From the NCBI GenBank assembly GCA_004297545.1, contig SCTB01000026.1:27951-91950 (forward strand): DNA of 64,000 bases, in the 5' to 3' direction. Numbering within the stretch: the stretch's first letter is position 1; every line of letters starts with the position of its first letter. This stretch comes from Alphaproteobacteria bacterium. GTDB taxonomy: Bacteria > Pseudomonadota > Alphaproteobacteria > Micavibrionales > UBA2020. Of this stretch, positions 16,389 to 27,216 are shown piece after piece. The translations under genes were made by a program, and so were the position numbers. The notes under the pieces are model-generated. The model searched no databases and had not been told where the DNA came from. It was given only the letters and a program-made list of their open reading frames with translations.

Positions 16389-17801
16389 ATGTCCAAGCCC
16401 CGCACCCTTTTCGAAAAAATCTGGGACAGCCATATCGTCCGCCGCAATGACGATGGCACCTGCATTTTGTATATCGACCGCCATCTGGTGCATGAAGTCA
16501 CCAGCCCGCAGGCATTCGAAGGCCTGCGCCTTGCCAACCGCACGGTGCGCAGACCCGACGCGACGCTGGCGGTGGCCGACCACAACGTGCCGACGTCGCA
16601 CGACCGCCTGAAGGGCATCGCGGACCCGGAAAGCCGCGTGCAGGTCGAGACGCTCGAGAAGAACGTCAAGGAATTCGGCATCGAATATTTCGGCATGAAA
16701 GACAAGCGCCAGGGCATCGTCCATATCATCGGGCCTGAGCAAGGCATGACCCAGCCCGGCATGACGATTGTCTGCGGCGATAGCCATACCTCCACCCATG
16801 GCGCTTTCGGCGCGCTGGCATTCGGCATCGGCACCTCCGAAGTCGAACATGTTCTCGCCACACAAACGCTCATGCAGCGCCCGGCGAAGAACATGCTGAT
16901 TTCCGTCGAAGGCGCCTTGCCCGTCGGCGTGACGGCAAAGGACATCATCCTGGCGGTCATCGGCAAGATCGGCACCGCCGGCGGCACGGGATATGTGATG
17001 GAATATGCGGGTTCCGCCATCCGCGCCCTGTCGATGGAAGGCCGCATGACGGTCTGCAACATGAGCATCGAGGCGGGCGCGCGCGCCGGCCTCATCGCGC
17101 CGGATGAGACGACCTTCAATTACCTGAAAGGCCGCCCCATGTGCCCCAAAGGCGCGGACTGGGACAAGGCGGTCGCCTACTGGAAGACGCTGCCCTCCGA
17201 CAAGGGCGCGGTCTACGACAAGGAAATCAAACTCGACGCCAAAGACATCGCGCCGCAGGTCACCTGGGGCACGAACCCGGAAGCCGTCGCGCCGATCACG
17301 GGCACGGTCCCCGATCCCGCCGCGATTGCCGATGAAGGCCGCAAGGATTTCATCATGCGCGCGCTCGATTATATGGGGCTGAAACCCGGCACCAAGCTGA
17401 CGGACGTCAAAATTGATAAAGTCTTCATCGGCTCCTGCACCAATGCGCGCATCGAAGACCTGCGCGAGGTTGCAAAAATTGCGAAAGGCCGCAAGGTCGC
17501 GAAGAATGTTTATGCGATGATCGTCCCCGGTTCCGGCCTTGTGAAGGAGCAGGCGGAGAAGGAAGGCCTGCATAAAATCTTTATCGAGTCCGGTTTCGAC
17601 TGGCGCGAAGCGGGCTGCTCGATGTGCCTCGCCATGAACGCCGACAAGCTGCAGCCGGGCGAGCGCTGCGCCTCCACCTCCAACCGCAACTTCGAAGGCC
17701 GCCAGGGACGCGGCGGCCGCACCCACCTCATGAGCCCCGCCATGGCGGCGGCGGCGGCGGTGACGGGTAAGCTGACGGATGTGAGGGAGTTGGTTAAATA
17801 A
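16389..17801 (+). CDS. leuC: 3-isopropylmalate dehydratase large subunit
   Basis: '[34 protein letters not shown]', '[12 protein letters not shown]', 'CSMCLAMN'. Confidence 0.97.
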   Translation: MSKPRTLFEKIWDSHIVRRNDDGTCILYIDRHLVHEVTSPQAFEGLRLANRTVRRPDATLAVADHNVPTSHDRLKGIADPESRVQVETLEKNVKEFGIEYFGMKDKRQGIVHIIGPEQGMTQPGMTIVCGDSHTSTHGAFGALAFGIGTSEVEHVLATQTLMQRPAKNMLISVEGALPVGVTAKDIILAVIGKIGTAGGTGYVMEYAGSAIRALSMEGRMTVCNMSIEAGARAGLIAPDETTFNYLKGRPMCPKGADWDKAVAYWKTLPSDKGAVYDKEIKLDAKDIAPQVTWGTNPEAVAPITGTVPDPAAIADEGRKDFIMRALDYMGLKPGTKLTDVKIDKVFIGSCTNARIEDLREVAKIAKGRKVAKNVYAMIVPGSGLVKEQAEKEGLHKIFIESGFDWREAGCSMCLAMNADKLQPGERCASTSNRNFEGRQGRGGRTHLMSPAMAAAAAVTGKLTDVRELVK

Positions 17802-17805
17802 ACAT

Positions 17806-17909
17806 TGTCATGCCCGCCTTGCGCGGGCATCCGAAGCGCGTCTGCGCGTCACATGAGTCATATGACGGCCGGACGGCCTCCAGACCCCCGCGCAAGGCGG
17901 GGGTGACGA
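17806..17909. repeat. Palindromic element between leuC and leuD
   Basis: tgtcatgcccgccttgcgcgggcatc ... acccccgcgcaaggcgggggtgacga. Confidence 0.8.
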
Positions 17910-17929
17910 GAAAAGAAGGGAAAACTAAA

Positions 17930-18535
17930 ATGGATAAATTCACAATCCTCACCGGCATTGCCGCCCCCCTGCCCATGGTCAACGTCGATACCGACGCGAT
18001 CATCCCCAAGCAGTTCCTGAAAACCATCGAGCGCACGGGCCTTGGCAAATACCTCTTCAACGACCTGCGTTTCACGCCCGAGGGCAAGGAAAAGCCGGAA
18101 TTCGTTTTGAACCAGCCCGCCTGGCGCAAGGCGGCCGTGCTGGTGGCGAAAGAAAACTTCGGCTGCGGTTCCTCACGCGAGCATGCGCCCTGGGCGCTGC
18201 TTGATTTCGGCATCCGCGCCGTCATCGCCCCCAGCTTCGCCGATATTTTCTACAACAACTGCTTCAAGAACGGCATCCTGCCCGTCACGCTGCCGAAAGA
18301 GAGCGTCGAAGCCCTTCTGAAAGACGCCGCCGACAAAAAGAGCATCACCGTCGATCTTTTGCAGCAGAAAGTGACCAGCGAAAGCGGCAAGTCCTTCAGC
18401 TTCGACGTCGAACCCTTCCGCAAGCATTGCCTCGTCAACGGCCTCGACGACATCGGCCTGACGCTGGAGCACGAAAACGCCATCACCGGCTTCGAGCGTG
18501 GGCAGAAAGAACAACAACCTTGGCTCTACGCCTGA
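17930..18535 (+). CDS. leuD: 3-isopropylmalate dehydratase small subunit
   Basis: '[23 protein letters not shown]', '[43 protein letters not shown]'. Confidence 0.96.
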   Translation: MDKFTILTGIAAPLPMVNVDTDAIIPKQFLKTIERTGLGKYLFNDLRFTPEGKEKPEFVLNQPAWRKAAVLVAKENFGCGSSREHAPWALLDFGIRAVIAPSFADIFYNNCFKNGILPVTLPKESVEALLKDAADKKSITVDLLQQKVTSESGKSFSFDVEPFRKHCLVNGLDDIGLTLEHENAITGFERGQKEQQPWLYA

Positions 18536-18538
18536 GAA

Positions 18539-20431
18539 CTACTTATAAACAATCTGCGCCTTGAGATCCCCCCAGACCTTCGGCGCCAGTTCGCGGTACA
18601 GGCCGTCGATTTCCGCCGGGCAGATGGGGCTGGGGCTTGTGTCCGTCAGCTTGCGGGAGATAGACACGGTCTGGCCTGACAGCGCGTATTTCGCCTCATA
18701 GGCCTGCACGCTCGTGGACGCCGAAACATTGTCGGGGGTCGCCAGGACCTTCACGCTTTTCGGGAACACGTATTCGTAGTCCTCTTCGAAGATCCCCTCC
18801 CCGCACAGGAACCCGTGCGGCAGTTTCTCCGCATCCTTCACGGTCATACCCGCGATCACCGCGCCCATGGCGGCGCCGAGCGAGCCCGGCGCGAAAGGCG
18901 GCGCCGTATACAGGGCGCCGGGCGCGCCGACGCGCACGTAGTCCTGCAGGCGATAGCGGATATTCTGCGTGTAGGTCATGGTTTTCTCATCCCAGGCCGC
19001 CGGCTCAATGGTGACGGAGCCCTGGAAGCCGGAGCCTTTCAGGGCGGCTTCGCCCGCTTCCTCGAGCCTCTTGGGCGTCAGGGTCTTGAGGCGCTGCTGC
19101 GCCGAAAAGCTGCCGCCCTCAGGGCCGGTGATGGCGAAACTCGTGACGCCCTCCGCCGAGCCGTCATCGTTGATGGCGATCTTCGCCACGGCTTTCATTT
19201 TGCGCAGCCCCTTGTCGCGCACGGGCGTCTTTGCGCCTTCCTTGTGTCCGTCAACCAGCAGGACGGGCTTCGCGGCAAGGGACGCCGGCAGATACCCGAA
19301 GGGCATGCCCGAGGTCGCGTCCAGATACAGGTCCATGGAGGGAATGTAGTTGATGACATGGTTGACGATGTCGACCTCCGGGATTTCGGGAAGCGTGTAA
19401 ATGCTGTTGGCGCCGATAAGCGCCTGCGTGCTCTCTATCCCCTTGGCGCTCAGGAGAGCCTGCAGCAGCGTCGCATGGTCCTTGCAGTCGCCCATCTTGT
19501 TCTTGAGGACGAAGTCAAGGTCGCGCGGCACGACGGAACCGATGCCGATGCAATTGCCGGCATAGGTCAGGTTGGCGACTTCCCAGTCGTAGAGCGCCTT
19601 CACCTGCTCGCGCGGATCGGTCTTGCCCCTGGTGATTTCCTCGGCCAGCTTTTTTATCTCGTCGGTGACGGCTGCTTTTGGTTTTGCGCGCGCGCCGTAA
19701 GATTCTGCGATCGCCGCGTAGGACGGAAAGGTGGACACGATGAGGCCGGGCTCATCGCCGATTTCCGCGACGGGGACTTCGGTATACTTTGTTTTCTTGA
19801 CTTCCGTGTTTTTGAACGTCCACGACAGTATCTGGCGCCCGTTTTCCTCCTTGTTGGCGGTTTCCGTCAGGCCGAAGCTCTTGTACCGCGCCTTCAGGGC
19901 AAGCGGAATAGAATAGCTGACGCGGGCGTCGTCATAGAGCACCCGCTTCGAAAAGGCGTGCAGGTTCGAGAACTGCCTGGGAAACAGGGGGTCCGTCACG
20001 GCGCGGTTGAAGACGACGTTGACGGTGTCGCCGACCGCAACGTCGGGAAAGACGACGGTGAGCGTGGTCTCGTCGGAAAACGCGGGCGCGGCGCCCTCCC
20101 GGCCGCCGGAGACGTCGATCTGGAAGTTGCTTTTCGGCGCGTCGACCTTGCGCCCGTCGGCTTTCTGCGTATAGGCCTCGACAACCTCGACTTTTTCGGC
20201 GCTGGTGCTGTAGCTGATCGGGTATTGCTTGAACCTTTCCACCGCGTCCTCCCGCAGGATGGCGAAGCTCAAGGTGTTCTTCACGTTTTCGGTGCCATCG
20301 TCGTTGACCACCTCGTCGTACCAGGCCTTGACGATTTTATAGTTTTCCTCCGGAACGGCATCCGCCCGCGCGGGGGAAAAAATGAAAATGCAAAGCGCCG
20401 CTATCGGCAGAATGAAAGAGATGTTCCTCAT
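18539..20431 (-). CDS. DUF3857/transglutaminase-like periplasmic protein
   Basis: Signal peptide; 'MGDCKDHATLLQALLSAKGIESTQALIG' transglutaminase core; N-terminal DUF3857-like region. Confidence 0.75.
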   Translation of the reverse strand: MRNISFILPIAALCIFIFSPARADAVPEENYKIVKAWYDEVVNDDGTENVKNTLSFAILREDAVERFKQYPISYSTSAEKVEVVEAYTQKADGRKVDAPKSNFQIDVSGGREGAAPAFSDETTLTVVFPDVAVGDTVNVVFNRAVTDPLFPRQFSNLHAFSKRVLYDDARVSYSIPLALKARYKSFGLTETANKEENGRQILSWTFKNTEVKKTKYTEVPVAEIGDEPGLIVSTFPSYAAIAESYGARAKPKAAVTDEIKKLAEEITRGKTDPREQVKALYDWEVANLTYAGNCIGIGSVVPRDLDFVLKNKMGDCKDHATLLQALLSAKGIESTQALIGANSIYTLPEIPEVDIVNHVINYIPSMDLYLDATSGMPFGYLPASLAAKPVLLVDGHKEGAKTPVRDKGLRKMKAVAKIAINDDGSAEGVTSFAITGPEGGSFSAQQRLKTLTPKRLEEAGEAALKGSGFQGSVTIEPAAWDEKTMTYTQNIRYRLQDYVRVGAPGALYTAPPFAPGSLGAAMGAVIAGMTVKDAEKLPHGFLCGEGIFEEDYEYVFPKSVKVLATPDNVSASTSVQAYEAKYALSGQTVSISRKLTDTSPSPICPAEIDGLYRELAPKVWGDLKAQIVYK

Positions 20432-20695
20432 GCGACTGTTCCCCTGACAGAGACAAAGAATGAAATGCGGAATCGGATGTTAATGCCTTCTATGAGCATT
20501 ATATGAGGCAGCCGTTAATGATTTATTCTGCGGGCCCGCGCGCAGCTCCCTGCGCCCTGTCTTTCTGGCGTTATGGCAATCTTCGCTGCAAATAAACTGC
20601 GACTTGTCTGTGTTTGCCTGTTAAAAACCATGGTCAGCCCATATATAATCAAGGTACTCACGTACCCCGGATGAAGCCGGGGCAATAAAAAGAAC

Positions 20696-22390
20696 ATGCA
20701 CCGCAAAAAACAACCTTTCCCTATTGCAACTGCCCTCCGCGCGGGTCTGAAAAATTATACCGCGAAGACGTTCCGCGCCGACCTGACCGCGGGGCTCATC
20801 GTCTCGCTTGTCGCGCTGCCGTTATCCATGGCGCTGGCCATCGCCGTCGGCCTGCCGCCGCGGCACGGGCTTTACACGGCTATCGTCGCGGGATTCGTCT
20901 GCGCCATCCTGGGCGGCTCGACCTCGCAGGTCAGCGGACCGACCGCCGCCTTCGTCGTCATCGTCGCGCCCATCGTGAAGGCCTACGGGCTGCACGGCAT
21001 CATCTGGTGCGAGATCATGGCGGGGCTGATGCTGGTTGCGATGGGCGCCTTCCGGCTCGGCAAGCTGATCCATTACGTGCCCTACCCCGTTGTCACGGGA
21101 TTTACGGCGGGCATCGCGGTGACGATCGGCACGCTGGCGCTGAACGACTTTCTGGGCCTTGGCATCACGGAGCTTACCGGGCATTTCGTCGACAAGGCCA
21201 TCACCATCATTCAAAGCCTGCCGTACATGAGGGGGTCGGAACTTATCGTCGGCATGATAACGCTGATCACCATCCTCTACCTGCCCCGGCTGACGACCAG
21301 AATTCCCTCCCCCGCCGCCGGCATTGCGCTTGGCACGCTCGCGGCATGGCTGATGTCGCGTTACGGCTTCGAGGTCGACACGCTGAACACGCGCTTCAGC
21401 TATATCGACGATGCGGGCCTGTCGCATCATGGCATCCAGCCTTATCCTCCCAAGCTGCACCTGCCGGGCTCGGGCGACGAGCTCTTTGCGATACCGTCCT
21501 ATGACGAGTTCCAGGTGCTGTTCAGCTCTGCCATGGTCGTGGCGGCGCTGGCCGCGCTTGAATCGCTCTTGTCCGCCACGGTCGCCGACAGCATGGCGCG
21601 CACGCACCACGACCCCAATGCGGAGCTGAACGGCATCGGCATCGCGAATATCTTCTGCGGGCTTGCCGCTGGCGTTCCCGCGACAGGGGCCATTGCGCGC
21701 ACCGCCGCCAACATTCACGCGGGATGCAAGACGCCAGTCGCCGCGGCTTCGCATTCCCTGTTTATCCTGCTCTATGTCGTGACGCTGGCGCCTTACATCA
21801 GCTATATCCCGATGGCGGCGCTGGCCGCGCTGCTGATAACCGTCGCCTGGCGCATGTCGCATTTTCACCAGTTCGTGCGCATTGTCAGGATCGCGCCGCG
21901 CAGCGACACGGTCGTCCTGCTCTGCTGCTTTTTCCTGACCGTCTTTATCGACATGGTGGCGGGCGTCGCGGTCGGGATGGTCATGGCGGCGCTCTTGTTC
22001 ATGAAGCGCATTTCGGATTTCACCAACCTGCATGTCAGCACCTCGGAAAAACCCGACATCACCCACGGCAAGCTGAAACCGGGCACCATGATCTACCGCA
22101 TCGAGGGGCCGCTCTTTTTCGGCTCCATCAACAAGACGCTGGAAGGCGCGGATTACATCGAGGATGACATCAAGAAACTCATCGTCGACCTCACCCATGT
22201 GCCCATGATCGACGTCACGGGCATGCTGGGGATGAAGACCTTCCTGATGTCCGTCATCCACGACGGCCGGGAAGTTTATCTGTGCGGCGAACGCGACGTC
22301 ACCGGCAGGATCCGCCGGAAAATCGCGGGAGAGCCCTTCGCCCGCCACGTGCATGTCATGCATACGGTGCATGAGGCGCTGAAGGCCTGA
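20696..22390 (+). CDS. SulP-family anion transporter with C-terminal STAS domain
   Basis: 'DLTAGLIVSLVALPLSMALAIAVGLPPRHGLYTAIVAGFV', 'GSTSQVSGPTAAF', C-terminal STAS. Confidence 0.92.
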   Translation: MHRKKQPFPIATALRAGLKNYTAKTFRADLTAGLIVSLVALPLSMALAIAVGLPPRHGLYTAIVAGFVCAILGGSTSQVSGPTAAFVVIVAPIVKAYGLHGIIWCEIMAGLMLVAMGAFRLGKLIHYVPYPVVTGFTAGIAVTIGTLALNDFLGLGITELTGHFVDKAITIIQSLPYMRGSELIVGMITLITILYLPRLTTRIPSPAAGIALGTLAAWLMSRYGFEVDTLNTRFSYIDDAGLSHHGIQPYPPKLHLPGSGDELFAIPSYDEFQVLFSSAMVVAALAALESLLSATVADSMARTHHDPNAELNGIGIANIFCGLAAGVPATGAIARTAANIHAGCKTPVAAASHSLFILLYVVTLAPYISYIPMAALAALLITVAWRMSHFHQFVRIVRIAPRSDTVVLLCCFFLTVFIDMVAGVAVGMVMAALLFMKRISDFTNLHVSTSEKPDITHGKLKPGTMIYRIEGPLFFGSINKTLEGADYIEDDIKKLIVDLTHVPMIDVTGMLGMKTFLMSVIHDGREVYLCGERDVTGRIRRKIAGEPFARHVHVMHTVHEALKA

Positions 22391-22487
22391 TTATTCAGGG
22401 ATTTCAACGACTTTTCCTTTACATATTGACCGGTTTCCCCGGCCGGTGTAGCGTGGCGCCAGATTTAAAGCAGTAACGGAGTGTGTC

Positions 22488-22742
22488 ATGCAATTACCCG
22501 GCAAAAACTTTCTCAAGAAGGCGTTCCTGGTCGCGGCCGCAGGCGTGGGCCTGACGGGTTGCGCGGTCGTTCCCTATGGGCACGGCCATGTCGGCGTCGG
22601 CGTTTATGTGCCCCCCCCGCAGCCCGTCATCGTGGCGCCGGTCTATCCCGTCTATCCGGTTTATCGCGCGCCGGTTATCGTCGTTCCGGGCCACCATCAT
22701 CATGGCGGCTGGCATCATGGCGGCCACGGCCGCGGCTGGTAA
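22488..22742 (+). CDS. Small Pro/Val/His-rich lipoprotein
   Basis: Lipobox 'GLTGCAVV'; C-term 'GHHHHGGWHHGGHGRGW'. Confidence 0.7.
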   Translation: MQLPGKNFLKKAFLVAAAGVGLTGCAVVPYGHGHVGVGVYVPPPQPVIVAPVYPVYPVYRAPVIVVPGHHHHGGWHHGGHGRGW

Positions 22743-22749
22743 CTAAATC

Positions 22750-23868
22750 ATGACCAGACATATCGTCACGCTGGAAGGCGACGGCATCGGCCCCGAAGTC
22801 ATGACCGAAGCGCTGGGTGTCATCGCCTGGTTCAACCAGAACATGGGATCGCGCATCGAAGCCGCGCCCGGCGACATCGGCGGCATGTCCATCGACAAGC
22901 ATGGCGTGCCCTTGAGCGACGCGACGCTGGAGGCCTGCCGCAAGGCGGATGCCGTGCTGCTGGCGGCCGTCGGCGGCCCCAAGTGGGACAAGATCGACTA
23001 TAAAATCCGGCCCGAGGCAGGGCTTCTGAAGCTGCGCAAGGAGCTGGATCTTTTCGCCAACCTGCGCCCTGCGAAAGTCTATGACGCGCTGGTCGACGCC
23101 TCGACTCTGAAATCTTCGGTCGTCAAGGGCCTCGATATCATGATCGTGCGAGAACTGACGGGCGGCGTTTACTTCGGCGAGCCGCGCGGCATCGAAACCC
23201 TGCCTGACGGGCAGCGCCGCGGTATCAATACGCAAGTCTATACCACCAATGAAATCATCCGCGTCGCGCGCGTGGCCTTTGAACTGGCGCGCAAGCGCAA
23301 GAACCGCGTGTGTTCGTCCGAAAAGGCCAACGTGATGGAATCCGGCAAGCTGTGGCGCGAGGAAGTCACGGCGCTGCACCAGAAGGATTACAAGGACGTC
23401 GAGCTCTCGCATATGTATGCCGACAACTGCGCGATGCAGCTGCTGCGCAACCCCGCGCAGTTTGACGTGATTGTGACCGACAACCTGTTCGGCGATATTT
23501 TGTCGGACGAAGCCGCGATGCTGACCGGATCGCTGGGCATGCTGCCCTCCGCCTCTCTCGGCGCGCTGATCAACGGCAAGCGCGCGGCGCTCTACGAGCC
23601 CATTCACGGCTCCGCCCCCGATATCGCCGGCAAGGGCATCGCCAACCCGCTCGCGACCATCCAGTCGGTCGCGATGATGTTCCGCTATTCCTTCGACATG
23701 GCGCGCGAGGCCGAAACGCTGGAAACCGCCATCGAGAGCGTGCTGAAGCGGGGCCTCCGCACCGCCGACATCATGTCGGAAGGCTGCAAGAAGCTGTCGA
23801 CGAAGGAAATGGGCGTGGCATTGATTGCCGAGCTGAATGCAACGCTGAAAACGGCGAAGACGGCCTGA
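22750..23868 (+). CDS. leuB: 3-isopropylmalate dehydrogenase
   Basis: '[15 protein letters not shown]', '[15 protein letters not shown]', '[22 protein letters not shown]'. Confidence 0.96.
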   Translation: MTRHIVTLEGDGIGPEVMTEALGVIAWFNQNMGSRIEAAPGDIGGMSIDKHGVPLSDATLEACRKADAVLLAAVGGPKWDKIDYKIRPEAGLLKLRKELDLFANLRPAKVYDALVDASTLKSSVVKGLDIMIVRELTGGVYFGEPRGIETLPDGQRRGINTQVYTTNEIIRVARVAFELARKRKNRVCSSEKANVMESGKLWREEVTALHQKDYKDVELSHMYADNCAMQLLRNPAQFDVIVTDNLFGDILSDEAAMLTGSLGMLPSASLGALINGKRAALYEPIHGSAPDIAGKGIANPLATIQSVAMMFRYSFDMAREAETLETAIESVLKRGLRTADIMSEGCKKLSTKEMGVALIAELNATLKTAKTA

Positions 23869-23877
23869 TTTCGCCCC

Positions 23878-24279
23878 TTGATAAAGGAGCAGTACCTGAT
23901 GTTTTCCGATGATGAACAGAAAGTTGTCGACAACGCGCGCGACGCCATGGGCAAACGGGCGGATTTCTTCAATGAGGCCGCGAAGCGCCACCCGAAGCAT
24001 GCGAAGGAGTTCAGCGCCCTGGCGGAGGCGACGCGGGATATGGCGCAGCTGTCCTATGCGGAAAAACCCGACTCGGCGCTTTCCCGGCGCGTAGCCGACC
24101 AATATGGCCCGAACCTGAAGACTCTTTTGATCGCCTCGGCGCGGGATTCTTCGCTGATGGATGAGCTGAAGAACAGCCAGGAAGTCGTCATGCGCGAAAT
24201 GGATGACTTCTACGCCGCCAATCCCTCTCTCGTTCCGGTGAGGGACGCGCTGCAGAAAAAGCTGAACGGGCCGAAGTAA
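23878..24279 (+). CDS. Hypothetical helical protein
   Basis: 133-aa ORF in tight array between leuB and pfkB-type kinase. Confidence 0.6.
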   Translation: MIKEQYLMFSDDEQKVVDNARDAMGKRADFFNEAAKRHPKHAKEFSALAEATRDMAQLSYAEKPDSALSRRVADQYGPNLKTLLIASARDSSLMDELKNSQEVVMREMDDFYAANPSLVPVRDALQKKLNGPK

Positions 24280-24281
24280 AC

Positions 24282-25289
24282 GTGACGACACCGGACAAAA
24301 AATTCGATGTCGTCGCGATTGGCGCGGTCTGCGTGGATGCGCAGGTCATTGGCGACGATGCGCTACTGGAGCGTTACAGCCTCACTAAAGCCGTCTCAAA
24401 CGACATTGGCGCTGACGTGCTGAAATACGCGGCGGATGACGGCATGCCCAAAACCGCGGGCGGCCCGGCCACGAATATCGCGGCAGGCATCGCCCTGCGC
24501 GGCGGAAATGCGGCGCTTGTCGGAAAAGTCGCGGGCGACGATCTCGGCAGTTTCTTTTCCGCGCGCATGCAGTCCTTCGGCGTGGAATACACGGCGCTGC
24601 TGGCCGAGGACGCAGACAAGGGCACCACCTTCATCATGGTCGTCACCACGCCCGACAAGGAGCGCACCTTCGCCTGCTATAACGGCGCGGGGCTGATGCT
24701 GTCGCCCGAGGACATCGACCGCAGCCTGATCCGCGAGGCAAAGATCACCTATCTCGATTCATACCTCTGGCTCTCGGAAAACGGCCGCGAGGCGGTGCGC
24801 CATGCGGCCGAAACCGCCAAGCAGGAGGGCAGCCTCGTCGCCCTGTCGCTGAACGATAGGCATATCGTCGAGAAAAACCGCGAGGCGTTTCTCTCCCTTG
24901 CGACATCGCATGCAGATATTCTGGTGGGCGATCAGAAAGAATTCGGCGCGCTTTTCGGCACCACGACTCTCGAAGAGACGAAGGATGCCGTTGCGAAACT
25001 GGGCGTCATCGCTTCCATCACCGCCGGCGCGAAGGGCGCCTATGTCATCGAGGACGGCGTGATGACCCATGTTCCCGCGGAAAAAATCGAGCATGTCGTC
25101 GATACCAGCGGCGCGGGCGACGCCTTCGCCGCCGGGTTCCTCTATGGCCTCTCGCAGGGCAAGACCGCGCCCGATGCAGCATCCATAGGCGCCTCTTGGG
25201 CGGCCGACATTATCCAGCATTTCGGCGCGGAACCGAAAATAGGGAAAAACGCCTCGCCGTCCGCGCCGGGCCGGAAGCATGCCCCTTAA
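24282..25289 (+). CDS. PfkB-family sugar/nucleoside kinase (adenosine kinase-like)
   Basis: 'GGPATNIAAGIALRGG', 'VDTSGAGDAFAAGFLYGL'. Confidence 0.88.
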   Translation: MTTPDKKFDVVAIGAVCVDAQVIGDDALLERYSLTKAVSNDIGADVLKYAADDGMPKTAGGPATNIAAGIALRGGNAALVGKVAGDDLGSFFSARMQSFGVEYTALLAEDADKGTTFIMVVTTPDKERTFACYNGAGLMLSPEDIDRSLIREAKITYLDSYLWLSENGREAVRHAAETAKQEGSLVALSLNDRHIVEKNREAFLSLATSHADILVGDQKEFGALFGTTTLEETKDAVAKLGVIASITAGAKGAYVIEDGVMTHVPAEKIEHVVDTSGAGDAFAAGFLYGLSQGKTAPDAASIGASWAADIIQHFGAEPKIGKNASPSAPGRKHAP

Positions 25290-25392
25290 ACATAACTTAA
25301 TTCATATACCATAATATTCCCCCCGTACGTATGGGTAAAATTCCTGCGTTCTGCTAGTCTTTTGAAAGCGCGTTCGAGGGGGCGCTGGCCGC

Positions 25393-26766
25393 ATGAAAAA
25401 GACGCTTATCCGCATCTTCAGCGTATTCCTGTTCGTGACGGGCATCATGGCCTTTCAGGAAGCCATCGTGCGCGCGGAAAGCGACATCGACAAGCCTCTC
25501 GCCTATGTCGTCGAAATCAACGGAATCATCAGCCCCTCGACCTACGATCTTATCGAGCGCAACCTGCACAACGCCGAAAAGGCCCATGCCGATATCGTGG
25601 TCCTGCAGATGCAGACGCCGGGCGGGCTGTATGAAAGCACCCAGCAGATCATCCAGGGCATCCTGCAGAGCCCCGTGCCCGTCGCCACTTTCGTCTCGCC
25701 GCCGGGCTCTCGCGCCGCCAGCGCCGGCACCTATATTCTCTACGGCAGCCATATCGCCGCGATGGCGCCCTCCACGAATATCGGCGCCGCCACGCCCATC
25801 AACATGCTGGACGAGAACCGGCGTAAGTCCGACGACCCCGAAGCCGCAAAGCAGGCCGCGCAACCCCAGACGACGCTGGAGAAAAAGATCATCAACGACG
25901 CCGCCGCCTATATCCGCGGCCTCGCCGTGCGCTATGACCGCAACGGCGAATGGGCGGAAAAGGCCGTGCGCGACGCTGATTCCATCAACGCGGACGAGGC
26001 CCTTGCCAAAAAAGCCATCGAAGTCATCGCCAACGACGTGCCGGACCTGCTGAACAAGATCGATGGCCGCACCGTGAAGATGGCGAACGACAAGACGATG
26101 AAGCTGCGCACGAAAGGCGCGAAAATCGTCGACATCAAGCCCGACTGGCGCACGGCGCTGCTCGACGTCATTGCCAACCCGAACATCGCCTTCCTGCTGA
26201 TGTCGCTCGGCACCTACGGCCTGATTTACGAATGCGTGCATCCCGGCGCCATCGCGCCCGGAGTCATCGGCGCGATCTGCCTGCTGCTGGGCCTGTTCGC
26301 GATGAATGTGCTGCCGATCAACTACGCCGGCCTGTCGCTGATGGTGCTGGGCATCGCCCTGATGGCGGGCGAGGCCTTTGCGCCCAGTTTCGGGGCGCTC
26401 GGCATCGGCGGCGCGGTATCTTTTGCAGTGGGGGCAACCATGCTGATTGATTCTTCCGATCCAAGCTACGCCATCGACCCGTGGATGATCGCGGGCGTGA
26501 CGCTGGCGAGCGTGGCGTTCCTCTCCGTGCTTCTGGCCGTCGCCATCCGCGCGCAGCGCCGCCCGACGGTGACCGGCATCGAGGAGATCAAGGCCGCCGT
26601 CGCCGAAGTGATCGACTGGAGCCAGGGACAGGGACAGGTGCGCGTGACCGGCGAGATCTGGATGGCGCGCGCGGCTTCGGCCGACTTCATCATCAACACG
26701 GGCGACAAGGTGAAGGTCGTCGATATCGACGGGCTGAAGCTGATCGTCAAGCCCCACACGGCTTAG
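25393..26766 (+). CDS. NfeD-type membrane-bound ClpP-class serine protease
   Basis: 'VLQMQTPGGLYESTQQIIQGILQSPVPVATFVSPPGSRAASAGTYILYGSHIAAMAPSTNIGAATP' and C-terminal NfeD OB-fold region. Confidence 0.9.
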   Translation: MKKTLIRIFSVFLFVTGIMAFQEAIVRAESDIDKPLAYVVEINGIISPSTYDLIERNLHNAEKAHADIVVLQMQTPGGLYESTQQIIQGILQSPVPVATFVSPPGSRAASAGTYILYGSHIAAMAPSTNIGAATPINMLDENRRKSDDPEAAKQAAQPQTTLEKKIINDAAAYIRGLAVRYDRNGEWAEKAVRDADSINADEALAKKAIEVIANDVPDLLNKIDGRTVKMANDKTMKLRTKGAKIVDIKPDWRTALLDVIANPNIAFLLMSLGTYGLIYECVHPGAIAPGVIGAICLLLGLFAMNVLPINYAGLSLMVLGIALMAGEAFAPSFGALGIGGAVSFAVGATMLIDSSDPSYAIDPWMIAGVTLASVAFLSVLLAVAIRAQRRPTVTGIEEIKAAVAEVIDWSQGQGQVRVTGEIWMARAASADFIINTGDKVKVVDIDGLKLIVKPHTA

Positions 26767-27210
26767 ATGCGCGTTCTGAAAGAATACGAGCGCGCCGTCG
26801 TTTTCACGCTGGGGCGCTATTCGGGCGTCAAGGGACCGGGAATTATCTTCCTCGTCCCCTTCATCCAGACCCTCGTGCGCGTGGATACGCGCGTGCGCAA
26901 GACGACGGTCAGCGAAGACATCACCTCGAGCGACAACCAGCCCTTCAGGCTCGATGCCGACATCTATTTCAAAATCATGGAAGCCGACAAGGCTGTCAAC
27001 AATGTGGGAGATTACGTCCAGGCGACCGGCGACCTTGCCCGCACGGCGATGCGCGAGATTTTGCGCAAGCGCGCATACCGGCAAATACTCGACAACCTGA
27101 ACGATCCCGCCATCGAAATTGCAAAAGCGCTGAATGCGCAGACGCCCGCCTGGGGCATCACCGTCACCACCGTCGGGCTGCGGCCGCCCGGCGCAGTGCC
27201 CGTCAACTAG
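26767..27210 (+). CDS. Truncated/minimal SPFH (stomatin/slipin) domain protein without TM helix or C-terminal coiled coil
   Basis: 'EYERAVVFTLGRYSGVKGPGIIFLVPFIQTLVRVDTRVRKT' matches slipin core; starts 1 nt after nfeD stop. Confidence 0.75.
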   Translation: MRVLKEYERAVVFTLGRYSGVKGPGIIFLVPFIQTLVRVDTRVRKTTVSEDITSSDNQPFRLDADIYFKIMEADKAVNNVGDYVQATGDLARTAMREILRKRAYRQILDNLNDPAIEIAKALNAQTPAWGITVTTVGLRPPGAVPVN

Positions 27211-27216
27211 GTTTGA

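Noticed and set aside
17794-18225. Minus-strand ORF covering the leuC-leuD spacer
   Set aside because: Reads through a palindromic repeat and antisense of leuD; artefact
18815-20506. 563-aa plus-strand ORF opposite the DUF3857 gene
   Set aside because: Composition typical of a shadow frame; the minus-strand frame has signal peptide and transglutaminase motifs
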